Positions 10,848 through 19,101 of a DNA stretch of 64,000 bases are shown here, one piece after another (the stretch's first letter is position 1; each line of letters begins with the position of its first letter). The stretch is from Pseudomonas sp. LBUM920 (lineage in GTDB: Bacteria > Pseudomonadota > Gammaproteobacteria > Pseudomonadales > Pseudomonadaceae). A program made the position numbers and the translations under genes. The DNA is taken from contig NZ_CP027762.1 of assembly GCF_003852315.1 (NCBI RefSeq), positions 3,949,501 to 4,013,500 on the forward strand, written 5' to 3'. A model generated the notes under the pieces. It ran no database searches. It saw only the letters and a list, made by a program, of their open reading frames with translations, and was not told where the DNA came from.

Positions 10848-12218
10848 ATGCAGCTTTCTTCGCTCACTGCGGTTTCCCCTGTTGACGGCCGCTACGCCGG
10901 CAAAACCCAGGCCCTGCGCCCTATTTTCAGCGAATACGGCTTGATCCGTGCTCGTGTTCTGGTTGAAGTGCGCTGGCTCCAGCGCCTGGCCGCTCACCCT
11001 GGCATCAGCGAAGTGCCGGCGTTCTCCGCCGAAGCCAACGCGGTGCTGAACGCCCTGGCGGAAAACTTCGCTCTGGAGCACGCCGAGCGTGTGAAAGAGA
11101 TCGAGCGCACCACCAACCACGACGTTAAAGCCATCGAATACCTGCTTAAAGAGCAAGCGGCCAAGCTGCCGGAACTGGCCAAGGTCAGCGAGTTCATCCA
11201 CTTTGCCTGCACCAGCGAGGACATCAACAACCTGTCCCACGCCCTGATGCTGCGCGAAGGCCGTGATGACGTGATGCTGCCGCTGATGCGCCAGACCGCC
11301 AACGCCATCCGCGAGCTGGCGATCCGTTTTGCCGACGTGCCGATGCTGTCGCGCACCCACGGTCAGCCGGCTTCGCCGACCACGCTGGGTAAAGAACTGG
11401 CCAACGTGGTGTACCGCCTGGAGCGTCAGATCGCTCAAGTCGCCGCCGTACCGCTGCTGGGCAAAATCAACGGCGCCGTGGGCAACTACAACGCCCACCT
11501 CTCTGCCTACCCGGAAATCGACTGGGAAGAAAATGCCCGCGCGTTCATCGAAGACGAGCTGGGCCTGGGCTTCAACCCGTACACCACGCAGATCGAACCG
11601 CACGACTATATCGCCGAACTGTTCGACGCGATTGCGCGCTTCAACACCATCCTGATCGACTTCGACCGCGATATCTGGGGCTACATCTCCCTGGGCTACT
11701 TCAAGCAGCGCACCATTGCCGGTGAAATCGGTTCCTCGACCATGCCGCACAAGGTCAACCCGATCGACTTCGAAAACTCCGAAGGCAACCTCGGCATCGC
11801 CAACGCCCTGTTCCAGCACCTGGCCAGCAAGTTGCCGATCTCCCGCTGGCAGCGCGACCTGACCGACTCCACCGTACTGCGCAACCTCGGCGTGGGCTTC
11901 GCCCACAGCGTGATCGCGTACGAAGCCAGCCTCAAGGGCATCAGCAAGCTTGAGCTCAACGAGCAGAAAATCGCCGCTGACCTGGACGCGTGCTGGGAAG
12001 TGTTGGCCGAGCCGATCCAGACGGTGATGCGTCGCTACAACATCGAAAACCCTTACGAGAAGCTCAAAGAATTGACGCGCGGCAAGGGCATCAGCCCCGA
12101 GGCGCTGCAAACTTTCATCGATGGCCTGGATATGCCAGCCGCCGCCAAGGCCGAGCTGAAACTGCTCACCCCGGCCAACTACATCGGCAACGCGGCGGCC
12201 CAAGCCAAGCGCATCTGA
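10848..12218 (+). CDS. purB: Adenylosuccinate lyase
   Basis: A 456-residue fumarase/aspartase-superfamily lyase. It catalyses two steps of purine synthesis: SAICAR to AICAR, and adenylosuccinate to AMP. The superfamily signature SSTMPHKVNPIDFEN is present, as are the substrate motifs TSEDINNLSH and RTHGQPASPTTLGKE. I chose MQLSSLTAVSPVDGRYAGK at 10848, the conserved N-terminus, rather than an extension starting inside the preceding terminator. A TATGAT at 10802 could be its -10 box. It is probably a single-gene unit. Confidence 0.98.
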   Translation: MQLSSLTAVSPVDGRYAGKTQALRPIFSEYGLIRARVLVEVRWLQRLAAHPGISEVPAFSAEANAVLNALAENFALEHAERVKEIERTTNHDVKAIEYLLKEQAAKLPELAKVSEFIHFACTSEDINNLSHALMLREGRDDVMLPLMRQTANAIRELAIRFADVPMLSRTHGQPASPTTLGKELANVVYRLERQIAQVAAVPLLGKINGAVGNYNAHLSAYPEIDWEENARAFIEDELGLGFNPYTTQIEPHDYIAELFDAIARFNTILIDFDRDIWGYISLGYFKQRTIAGEIGSSTMPHKVNPIDFENSEGNLGIANALFQHLASKLPISRWQRDLTDSTVLRNLGVGFAHSVIAYEASLKGISKLELNEQKIAADLDACWEVLAEPIQTVMRRYNIENPYEKLKELTRGKGISPEALQTFIDGLDMPAAAKAELKLLTPANYIGNAAAQAKRI

Positions 12219-12237
12219 TTCGCGCAAGGTCTCTTGA

Positions 12238-12265
12238 GACGCCCGGCCGCGCCGGGCGTTTTTAT
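12238..12265 (+). terminator. Terminator of purB
   Basis: GACGCCCGGC / GCCGGGCGTTTTT hairpin with a very short loop, 20 bp after the stop codon. Confidence 0.9.
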
Positions 12266-12302
12266 TCCTGTCTTAAAAGTGCTTTTTTTCAATAGGTTAC
12301 AC

Positions 12303-13469
12303 ATGAATCCTGATATTCCTCTTCAACTTCTGGGCGGCATTACGGCACGCGAATTCCTGCGCGACTACTGGCAGAAAAAACCGTTGCTTATCCGTCAGGC
12401 CATCCCTGATTTCGAAAGCCCGATCGACGCCGACGAACTGGCCGGCTTAGCCCTGGAAGAAGAAGTTGAATCGCGCCTGGTGATCGAACACGGCGAGCGT
12501 CCGTGGGAACTGCGTCGCGGCCCATTCGCCGAAGACGCCTTCAGCACCCTGCCCGAGCGTGAGTGGACCCTGCTGGTGCAGGCCGTCGATCAGTTCGTGC
12601 CGGAAGTCGCCGAGTTGCTGGAGCACTTCCGCTTCCTGCCAAGCTGGCGTATCGACGATGTGATGATCAGCTTTGCCGCACCTGGCGGCAGCGTTGGCCC
12701 GCACTTCGATAACTACGACGTGTTCCTGCTGCAAGCCCAAGGCAAGCGCAACTGGAAAATCGGCCAGATGTGCAACTCCGAAAGCCCGCTGCTGCAGCAT
12801 GCCGACCTGCGCATCCTCGCCGAGTTCGAACAAAGCGAAGAATGGGTGCTGGAACCGGGTGACATGCTCTACCTGCCGCCGCGCCTGGCGCACTTCGGTA
12901 TCGCCGAAGATGACTGCATGACCTATTCGGTAGGCTTTCGCGCGCCAAGTGCCGCTGAAGTCCTGACCCACTTCACCGACTTCCTCAGCCAATACCTGAC
13001 AGACGAGGAGCGTTACACCGACGCCGACGCTCAGCCGGCAAGCGACCCGCACCAGATCCAGGGTGACGCGCTGGACCGCCTGAAGAGCCTGCTGGCCGAG
13101 CACATGAGCGACGAACGCATGCTGCTGACCTGGTTTGGCCAGTTCATGACCGAGCCGCGCTACCCTGAACTGGTGGCGGGCGAAGAATTGGGCGAAGAGG
13201 ACTTCGTCAACAGCCTGGAAGGCGGCGCGATCCTGGTGCGCAACCCAAGCGCGCGCATGGCGTGGTCGGAAGTCGATGACGATGTACTGCTGTTCGCCAG
13301 CGGCCAGAGCCGTTACCTGCCCGGCAAACTGCGCGAACTGTTGAAGCTGGTGTGCTCGGCCGACGCCCTGCACAGCGAAAACCTCGGCGAGTGGCTCGCG
13401 GACGAAGACGGTCGCGACCTGCTGTGCGAATTGGTCAAGCAAGGAAGCCTGGGATTTGCCGATGAATAA
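12303..13469 (+). CDS. roxA: Ribosomal protein arginine hydroxylase, JmjC/cupin family (RoxA/YcfD-like)
   Basis: A 388-residue 2-oxoglutarate/Fe(II) oxygenase. The JmjC iron triad is visible as His134 and Asp136 (GPHFDNYD) and His197 (RLAHFG). The double-stranded beta-helix is followed by a dimerisation region and a C-terminal winged-helix part, as in E. coli YcfD/RoxA, which hydroxylates an arginine of ribosomal protein L16. I chose MNPDIPLQLLGGITAREFL as the start; an upstream in-frame start would lie in the purB terminator. It overlaps the acetyltransferase gene by 8 bp. Confidence 0.9.
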   Translation: MNPDIPLQLLGGITAREFLRDYWQKKPLLIRQAIPDFESPIDADELAGLALEEEVESRLVIEHGERPWELRRGPFAEDAFSTLPEREWTLLVQAVDQFVPEVAELLEHFRFLPSWRIDDVMISFAAPGGSVGPHFDNYDVFLLQAQGKRNWKIGQMCNSESPLLQHADLRILAEFEQSEEWVLEPGDMLYLPPRLAHFGIAEDDCMTYSVGFRAPSAAEVLTHFTDFLSQYLTDEERYTDADAQPASDPHQIQGDALDRLKSLLAEHMSDERMLLTWFGQFMTEPRYPELVAGEELGEEDFVNSLEGGAILVRNPSARMAWSEVDDDVLLFASGQSRYLPGKLRELLKLVCSADALHSENLGEWLADEDGRDLLCELVKQGSLGFADE

Positions 13470-13884
13470 GATTCACGTAAGTGTCGCGGACTGGCAAAAG
13501 GATATCGCTGAGATACGGCGCATTCGTGAAGCGGTGTTTATCGCTGAACAATCGGTTCCACCGGAACTTGAGTGGGACGCGGACGACGCCGACGCCGTGC
13601 ATTTTCTGGCGTTCGAAGGCGATTTTCCGATTGGCACTGCGCGCCTGCTGCCCAGCGGCGAGATCGGGCGCGTATCGGTGCTCAAGGACTGGCGCGGCCT
13701 GAAGGTTGGCGACAAGCTGATGGAAGCCGTGATTGGCATGGCCGAGAAGCGTGGCCAGACCAAACAGTTCCTCAGCGCGCAGGTGTATGCGGCGCCGTTT
13801 TATGAGCGGCTGGGGTTCAAGATTGTCAGCGATGAGTTTCTTGAAGTCGGGATTCCGCACGTGGACATGGTGCGCGAGGGCTGA
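13462..13884 (+). CDS. GNAT-family N-acetyltransferase
   Basis: A 140-residue GCN5-related acetyltransferase. The acetyl-CoA region is GRVSVLKDWRGLKVGDKLMEAV (motif A variant R-x-x-G-x-G/K), followed by SAQVYAAPFYERLGFKIVS. The start at 13462 lies inside the last codons of roxA, so the two are translationally coupled. The substrate is unknown. The fixed link to a ribosome-modifying oxygenase gene makes a protein or small-molecule role in translation conceivable, but that is only inference. Confidence 0.9.
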   Translation: MNKIHVSVADWQKDIAEIRRIREAVFIAEQSVPPELEWDADDADAVHFLAFEGDFPIGTARLLPSGEIGRVSVLKDWRGLKVGDKLMEAVIGMAEKRGQTKQFLSAQVYAAPFYERLGFKIVSDEFLEVGIPHVDMVREG

Positions 13885-13903
13885 TCCAAAACCCAGTCGC
13901 TCC

Positions 13904-13987
13904 CTTCGCGAGCAAGCCCGCTCCCACACTTGACCAAGTAGATCCTTTGGAATGCGGTCGAATGTGGGAGCGGGCTTGCTCGCGAAG
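13904..13987. repeat. Inward-facing REP pair
   Basis: CTTCGCGAGCAAGCCCGCTC (from 13904) and its inverse ending GGGCTTGCTCGCGAAG (to 13987). The conserved TCCCAC/GTGGGA tips point towards each other, opposite to the REPINs in the nuo region, where GTGGGA is outermost. Confidence 0.85.
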
Positions 13988-14005
13988 ACAATTTCAGCAA
14001 CACCC

Positions 14006-14035
14006 AAAAATGCCCTGCCATGCCAGGGCATTTTG
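14006..14035 (+). terminator. Terminator of roxA-acetyltransferase unit
   Basis: AAAATGCCCTG / CAGGGCATTTT hairpin after the REP pair. It could work in both directions. Confidence 0.8.
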
Positions 14036-14114
14036 CCGTCTACGATTCAACTTGCGACCCGCCAGGCCGACAAACTGGCACTATCACGCTAAATGACTCG
14101 CAGAGATAACGGAC

Positions 14115-14852
14115 ATGTCCCTACGCACCCTGCTCACCGCCCTCCTCCTGACCGCCAGCGTCTCAGCCGTGGCCGACACCGCAGTCGTCAACCTGAACAA
14201 TCGCACCAGCGCCGACCTGCTGCCGGTGGCGCAGAACTTCATCGGCAAGGACGGCACCGTCAGCGCCTACGGCAACCAGCTCATCGTTAAAGCCGACCCT
14301 GGCAAGATCGAAGACCTGCGCGCGCTGCTCGCGCAGCTGGACACACCCGCCAAGCGCCTGCTGATTACCGTCGACACCAATGAAAACAACCAGCAAAACA
14401 CCGGTGACAGCCAAACGCGCATCATCAGCTACGGCACTGCCAGTCGCGACGGCGGCATCCAGCAGATTCAGGCCAGTGAGGGCGTGCCCGCTTTGATCCA
14501 GGTTGGCCAGAGCGTACCGCTGACCACTACTGAGCCCGACGCCTACGGCCGCCCGCAAAACCAGACGCAGTATCGCAACGTCACCCAAGGCTTTTACGTC
14601 ACCGCCAGCGTCACCGGCGAGACCGTGCACCTGGCCATCAGTACCAACCGTGACCGCATGAGCCAGGAACGTCCCGATGTAGTGAACGTTCAAAGTACCG
14701 ACACAACTGTCAGCGGCAGGTTGGGCGAGTGGATCCCCCTGGCCGGCATCAACCGAGAGACCCAGGCCGACAAATCCTCTACAACCCGCAATTACTCTAC
14801 TCAAGGCCGTGATGACCTGACTTTACGGGTCAAGGTCGACACCTTGAACTAA
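14115..14852 (+). CDS. Exported secretin N-domain-like protein
   Basis: A 245-residue protein with a clear signal peptide (first about 20 residues, cleavage near SAVAD). The next 70 residues (NLNNRTSADLLPVAQNFIG to LRALLAQLDTPAKRLLITVD) look like a secretin short N-domain of the kind found in type II/III/IV-pilus secretins. The remainder (about 100-245) is rich in Gln, Thr and Ser and contains VGQSVPLTTTEPDAYGRPQN, resembling the start of a secretin core. The pore-forming C-terminal beta domain is missing. Nothing around it suggests a secretion system. The function is unknown; it acts in the periplasm or outer membrane. Confidence 0.75.
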   Translation: MSLRTLLTALLLTASVSAVADTAVVNLNNRTSADLLPVAQNFIGKDGTVSAYGNQLIVKADPGKIEDLRALLAQLDTPAKRLLITVDTNENNQQNTGDSQTRIISYGTASRDGGIQQIQASEGVPALIQVGQSVPLTTTEPDAYGRPQNQTQYRNVTQGFYVTASVTGETVHLAISTNRDRMSQERPDVVNVQSTDTTVSGRLGEWIPLAGINRETQADKSSTTRNYSTQGRDDLTLRVKVDTLN

Positions 14853-14893
14853 AGCACCAAAAACTGACTGATGAGTCGCCTTGGACTAAAGAT

Positions 14894-14917
14894 GTAGTGC
14901 TTTAAAAAAAGCACTAC
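14894..14917. promoter_or_regulatory. 24-bp palindromic operator candidate upstream of aceA
   Basis: Inverted repeat GTAGTGCTTT-AAAA-AAAGCACTAC with perfect 10-bp arms. There is no T-run after it, so it is unlikely to be a terminator. It ends 7 bp before a promoter-like -35 box, a position suited to an activator or repressor site. Confidence 0.5.
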
Positions 14918-14924
14918 AAAACAT

Positions 14925-14953
14925 TTGACGATCCAAAAAAGCCTGTGCATGAT
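14925..14953 (+). promoter_or_regulatory. Candidate sigma-70 promoter for aceA
   Basis: -35 TTGACG (14925-14930), 17-bp spacer, -10 CATGAT (14948-14953). It is directed at aceA and would give a leader of about 385 nt. Confidence 0.45.
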
Positions 14954-15345
14954 GGCCTCGCTCCCGCTAATCAGGGGCCCTGGCAAGGGCCTTCGGATCG
15001 CCGCTCTAAGCTACCCACCTGAGCCGATTCGTGTCTGTACCGCCCACAAGGTGTGTTTGACGAGGTTGCGACTGGAACGAAGTTGTCCCGAGGGACGGAA
15101 GCTAACCAGGTAACCCGGCTACACACTGACGAATCGTACCAAGGCCCACGATGCCCGAAGACCGTTCACAGTTCGCCCTTACCTGCTCAATTCCCCCCTG
15201 AGCCACTCGTTCATCCCGTCGCCCTCCCCGCCAAACCCGGCTTGACCGCCAAGCTTCTGGTCAGCGAGCAGCCATCACCACGCACTGAGTACGTGGCTGG
15301 CAAATGGAATTTTCCACCTAGACCTATGCGACGAGGTTTTCCCCC

Positions 15346-16671
15346 ATGGCACTGACACGCGAACAGCAAATTGCAGCCCTTGAAAAAGACTGGGCTGAAA
15401 ACCCACGCTGGAAAGGCGTAACCCGCGCTTATTCCGCTGCTGACGTCGTCCGCCTGCGTGGCTCGGTTCAACCTGAGCACACCTTTGCAAAACTCGGCGC
15501 CGAGAAGCTGTGGAAGCTGGTCACCCAGGGTGCCAAGCCGTCCTTCCGTCCCGAAAAAGATTTCGTCAACTGCATGGGCGCCCTTACTGGCGGCCAGGCA
15601 GTCCAACAGGTGAAAGCCGGTATCCAGGCGATCTACCTGTCCGGCTGGCAAGTGGCAGCGGACAACAACTCCGCTGAATCCATGTACCCCGACCAATCGC
15701 TGTACCCGGTGGACTCGGTACCCACCGTGGTCAAGCGCATCAACAACTCGTTCCGCCGCGCCGACCAGATCCAGTGGAAAGCCGGTAAAGGCCCGGGCGA
15801 TGAAGGCTACATCGATTACTTCGCCCCGATCGTGGCGGACGCTGAAGCCGGTTTCGGCGGCGTACTCAACGCCTACGAGCTGATGAAGAGCATGATCGAG
15901 GCTGGCGCTGCGGGCGTGCACTTCGAAGACCAGTTGGCATCTGTGAAGAAATGCGGCCACATGGGCGGCAAGGTATTGGTTCCGACTCAGGAAGCCGTAC
16001 AAAAGCTGACTGCTGCTCGTTTGGCTGCTGACGTTGCTGGCACCCCGACCATCATCCTGGCCCGTACCGACGCTAACGCCGCCGACCTGCTGACGTCCGA
16101 TTGCGACCCGTACGACCAGCCATTCGTAACCGGCGAACGGACTCAGGAAGGCTTCTATAAAGTGCGCGCCGGTCTCGACCAGGCGATCGCCCGTGGCCTG
16201 GCCTACGCGCCGTACGCCGACCTGATCTGGTGCGAAACCGCCAAGCCGGACCTGGACGAAGCTCGCCGCTTTGCCGAAGCGATCAAGAAGGAATACCCGG
16301 ACCAACTGCTGTCCTACAACTGCTCGCCTTCTTTCAACTGGAAGAAGAACCTGGACGACGCGACCATCGCCAAGTTCCAGCGCGAGCTGTCCGCCATGGG
16401 TTACAAGCACCAGTTCATCACCCTGGCCGGCATTCACAACATGTGGCACAGCATGTTCAACCTGGCGCACGACTACGCCCGCAACGACATGACCGCCTAC
16501 GTGAAGCTGCAGGAACAGGAATTCGCTGACGCCGCCAAGGGCTACACCTTTGTGGCGCACCAGCAGGAAGTGGGCACCGGCTACTTCGACGACATGACCA
16601 CCGTGATTCAGGGCGGCACCTCGTCCGTGACCGCGTTGACCGGCTCGACAGAAGAAGAGCAGTTCCACTAA
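15346..16671 (+). CDS. aceA: Isocitrate lyase
   Basis: A 441-residue enzyme of the glyoxylate shunt that splits isocitrate into glyoxylate and succinate, needed for growth on acetate and fatty acids. The active-site signature KKCGHMGGKV contains catalytic Cys203. Other family blocks are VADAEAGFGG, LARTDANAA and SYNCSPSFNW. Length fits the roughly 440-residue bacterial class. It competes for isocitrate with icd and idh upstream. It is a single gene with its own terminator; malate synthase is not in this window. Confidence 0.98.
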   Translation: MALTREQQIAALEKDWAENPRWKGVTRAYSAADVVRLRGSVQPEHTFAKLGAEKLWKLVTQGAKPSFRPEKDFVNCMGALTGGQAVQQVKAGIQAIYLSGWQVAADNNSAESMYPDQSLYPVDSVPTVVKRINNSFRRADQIQWKAGKGPGDEGYIDYFAPIVADAEAGFGGVLNAYELMKSMIEAGAAGVHFEDQLASVKKCGHMGGKVLVPTQEAVQKLTAARLAADVAGTPTIILARTDANAADLLTSDCDPYDQPFVTGERTQEGFYKVRAGLDQAIARGLAYAPYADLIWCETAKPDLDEARRFAEAIKKEYPDQLLSYNCSPSFNWKKNLDDATIAKFQRELSAMGYKHQFITLAGIHNMWHSMFNLAHDYARNDMTAYVKLQEQEFADAAKGYTFVAHQQEVGTGYFDDMTTVIQGGTSSVTALTGSTEEEQFH

Positions 16672-16732
16672 GTAGCGAGTACACGGCCACTGCGGCCTCA
16701 TGGAAGACCTAACCGCATTGCCGCACGATCTG

Positions 16733-16763
16733 ACGCCCCGACTGGTTCGGGGCGTTTTTTTTG
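16733..16763 (+). terminator. Terminator of aceA
   Basis: CGCCCCGA / TCGGGGCG stem (16734-16754) followed by eight Ts. Confidence 0.92.
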
Positions 16764-16811
16764 CGTCTCTGAAATGGGTGTATATCCGTTATTTGGGTGA
16801 TGACCTCTATT

Positions 16812-17463
16812 GGTTCCGCTCTTACAGCGGCTCACTTTTGAACAGCGCAAAAGTAAGCAAAACGCCCTTGCCCCACCACTCGGCACCTCGCCTAGGCTCG
16901 GTGTGCCCTCACTCCGGCCAGCGTGGTTTAACGGGGCGCCTAAGATCAAGATCAAGATCAAGATCAACAGCAAGAGCACAGCGGCCTCCCGGCCGGCTTG
17001 AGTGTTGAAGAGCAAAATCAAATCTAAAGCGGGCACGGTCCAAATGTGGGAGCTGGCTTGCCTGCGATGGCATCAACTGGGTGTACCTGATGTACCGAGT
17101 TGTCTGCATCGCAGGCAAGCCAGCTCCCACAGAAAAGCAGCTTTGCTTTCGCTCTGGCTTTTGATCTGGCTTCTAACACTCAAGCCGGCCGGGAGGCCGC
17201 TGTGCTCTTGCTTTTGATCTTGATCTGACTGCCCCAATAAGCCCGAGGCCGAACGCAGGTATTGCGGAGCGGGTATTGCGGAGCGGCTAAACCGGCAGGA
17301 CGCCGGTTTAGCCGCGCCGGGCCATGGATGGCCCGTCGCGGCGGCCCGCGGAGCAATGCCGGAGTGAGGGAACGCCGAGCCTAAGCGAGGCGCCGACAGG
17401 CGGGGCAGAGCCCTTTGCTTACTTTGGGGCTTTTCCAAAGTGAGCCGCTGTAAGAGCGGAACC
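16812..17463. repeat. Near-palindromic composite repeat centred on a REPIN, upstream of nuoA
   Basis: The left arm starts GGTTCCGCTCTTACAGCGGC and contains the block CACCTCGCCTAGGCTCGG, then CACTCCGGC, a GATCAA repeat and AGAGCACAGCGGCCTCC. The right arm reads back through the same blocks in reverse and ends GCCGCTGTAAGAGCGGAACC. The right arm also holds a segment of about 100 bp that is missing on the left (around 17240-17340, containing GGGCCATGGATGGCCC). The same composite, with that segment, occurs in direct orientation after nuoN from 33009. No coding sequence is apparent in the 1.26-kb aceA-nuoA gap. Confidence 0.85.
17046..17130. repeat. REPIN (85 bp)
   Basis: GTGGGAGCTGGCTTGCCTGC at the left end and its inverse GCAGGCAAGCCAGCTCCCAC at the right end, with an inner inverted repeat around ACCTGATGTACC. 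It is the same class and exact length as the six cores of the array after nuoN. Confidence 0.9.
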
Positions 17464-17811
17464 ATAAGCCGCCGTTACCGCAGCAACGGATATGTACACA
17501 GCCCCCCACAACCAAATTTCGACCAAAACATTGATCCAGAGCGGTATCCGCGCCCGCAAAGTCAGTTAAAAGATCCGCTTTACCAACTAACACCACCCGC
17601 ACAAGTAACAGCAACTTCCTCCGCTGAACCCCGAACAGCTGTTTAAAACCCCCGCAAACAACATTCATTATCATTTAGAGCATGAAAACTTCTTTACAGC
17701 TTAAACAAAACATAATTGGTGAAATGCCCGCTAATGCCCGCCCCACAAGGGCTACAGCCCCAAGAAGGTGCACTATGTGCTTATTCCATCGAATAATTTC
17801 GCTATCGGAAT

Positions 17812-17840
17812 TTTACTTGCCCGGTGTTTAGCCATAAAAT
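17812..17840 (+). promoter_or_regulatory. nuoA: Candidate promoter of the nuo operon
   Basis: -35-like TTTACT (17812-17817), 17-bp spacer, -10-like TAAAAT (17835-17840), about 90 bp before the nuoA start. An imperfect inverted repeat GCAGTG...CACTGC (17855-17877) lies just downstream of the expected start of transcription and could be an operator. Confidence 0.45.
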
Positions 17841-17930
17841 CACCGCGATTGATTGCAGTGCGACATATCGTCACTGCATCGTTACTTTTTCGAGCTCAGA
17901 GACCTTTGCTCTCTGTTAAGGATTTCCAGC

Positions 17931-18344
17931 ATGACCGAAGCGACAGGACTCATGGCCCACAACTGGGGCTTTGCCATTTTCCTCCTCGGTGTTGTCGGCC
18001 TTTGCGCCTTCATGCTTGGTGTCTCCAGCCTCCTCGGGTCAAAAGCCTGGGGCCGCAGCAAAAATGAACCGTTCGAGTCCGGCATGCTGCCTACAGGTGG
18101 CGCCCGCTTGCGGCTCTCAGCCAAATTCTATCTGGTCGCGATGCTGTTCGTGATCTTCGATATCGAAGCCCTCTTTCTCTTTGCCTGGTCTGTGTCCGTC
18201 CGCGAAAGCGGCTGGACCGGATTCGTCGAAGCCCTCGTTTTCATAGCAATTCTGTTGGCAGGCCTTGTCTACCTATTTCGAGTGGGCGCCCTTGACTGGG
18301 CTCCGGAAGCTCGTCGCAAGCGGCAAGCGAAGCTGAAACAATGA
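17931..18344 (+). CDS. nuoA: NADH-quinone oxidoreductase subunit A
   Basis: A 137-residue membrane subunit of complex I with three transmembrane helices (about 15-38, 69-90 and 97-118) and the conserved KNEPFESGMLPTG loop near the quinone site. I chose MTEATGLMAHNWGF at 17931; the preceding TTAAGGATTTCCAGC supplies AAGGA. It is the first gene of a 13-gene operon for proton-pumping NADH:quinone oxidoreductase. Confidence 0.96.
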   Translation: MTEATGLMAHNWGFAIFLLGVVGLCAFMLGVSSLLGSKAWGRSKNEPFESGMLPTGGARLRLSAKFYLVAMLFVIFDIEALFLFAWSVSVRESGWTGFVEALVFIAILLAGLVYLFRVGALDWAPEARRKRQAKLKQ

Positions 18345-18354
18345 GGCTTTGGCG

Positions 18355-19029
18355 ATGCAATACAATCTCACCAGGATCGACCCGGATGCTCCTAACGAGC
18401 AGTACCCAATCGGCGAACGCGAAACCGTTTCCGACCCGTTAGAAGACCAAGTCCACAAAAACATCTACATGGGCAAGCTCGAAGACGTGCTGAGTGGCGC
18501 GGTCAACTGGGGACGTAAGAACTCCCTGTGGCCGTACAACTTCGGCCTTTCGTGCTGCTACGTGGAAATGACCACCGCCTTCACGGCGCCCCACGACATC
18601 GCGCGCTTTGGCGCCGAAGTTATCCGGGCATCACCGCGCCAGGCGGATTTCATGGTTATCGCCGGAACCTGCTTTATCAAGATGGCGCCGATCATTCAGC
18701 GTCTCTACGAGCAAATGCTCGAGCCAAAGTGGGTTATCTCCATGGGTTCGTGCGCCAACTCCGGTGGCATGTACGACATCTACTCCGTCGTTCAAGGGGT
18801 GGACAAGTTCCTGCCCGTGGACGTCTACGTGCCTGGCTGCCCGCCCCGCCCTGAAGCATTTCTGCAAGGCTTGATGCTGTTGCAGGAATCGATTGGCAAG
18901 GAGCGTCGCCCACTTTCCTGGGTCGTCGGCGATCAAGGCGTATACCGCGCCGAGATGCCTTCGCAAAAGGAACAGCGCCGCGAACAGCGAATCGCAGTCA
19001 CCAACCTGCGCAGCCCTGACGAAGTCTGA
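18355..19029 (+). CDS. nuoB: NADH-quinone oxidoreductase subunit B
   Basis: A 224-residue peripheral-arm subunit that carries the N2 [4Fe-4S] cluster, the last electron carrier before quinone. The tandem cysteines SCCYVEM (67-68), GTCFIKM, and PGCPPRPE provide the ligands. The start at 18355 has GAGG 9 bp upstream, which overlaps the end of nuoA; a TTG two codons earlier is less likely. It lies 10 bp after nuoA. Confidence 0.98.
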   Translation: MQYNLTRIDPDAPNEQYPIGERETVSDPLEDQVHKNIYMGKLEDVLSGAVNWGRKNSLWPYNFGLSCCYVEMTTAFTAPHDIARFGAEVIRASPRQADFMVIAGTCFIKMAPIIQRLYEQMLEPKWVISMGSCANSGGMYDIYSVVQGVDKFLPVDVYVPGCPPRPEAFLQGLMLLQESIGKERRPLSWVVGDQGVYRAEMPSQKEQRREQRIAVTNLRSPDEV

Positions 19030-19101
19030 TCCAGCACCGCTTCTTTTATAGAACGAAACCCTGGCTTCATTCTTTACGTTGACCGAAAGCGATAAAAAAC
19101 C

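Larger units (their letters stand above)
14853..15345 (+). promoter_or_regulatory. aceA upstream region with long leader
   Basis: 493 bp with no convincing gene. It holds the palindrome and promoter listed separately, then a possible leader of nearly 390 nt before aceA. The hairpin GGGGCCCTGGCAAGGGCC near 14974 is the strongest local structure I noticed in the leader. I do not recognise any known riboswitch or small RNA here. Confidence 0.45.

Noticed and set aside
16672..17930. Insertion sequence or remnant transposon before nuoA
   Set aside because: No transposase fragment in any frame; sequence is explained by REPIN and composite repeat blocks.
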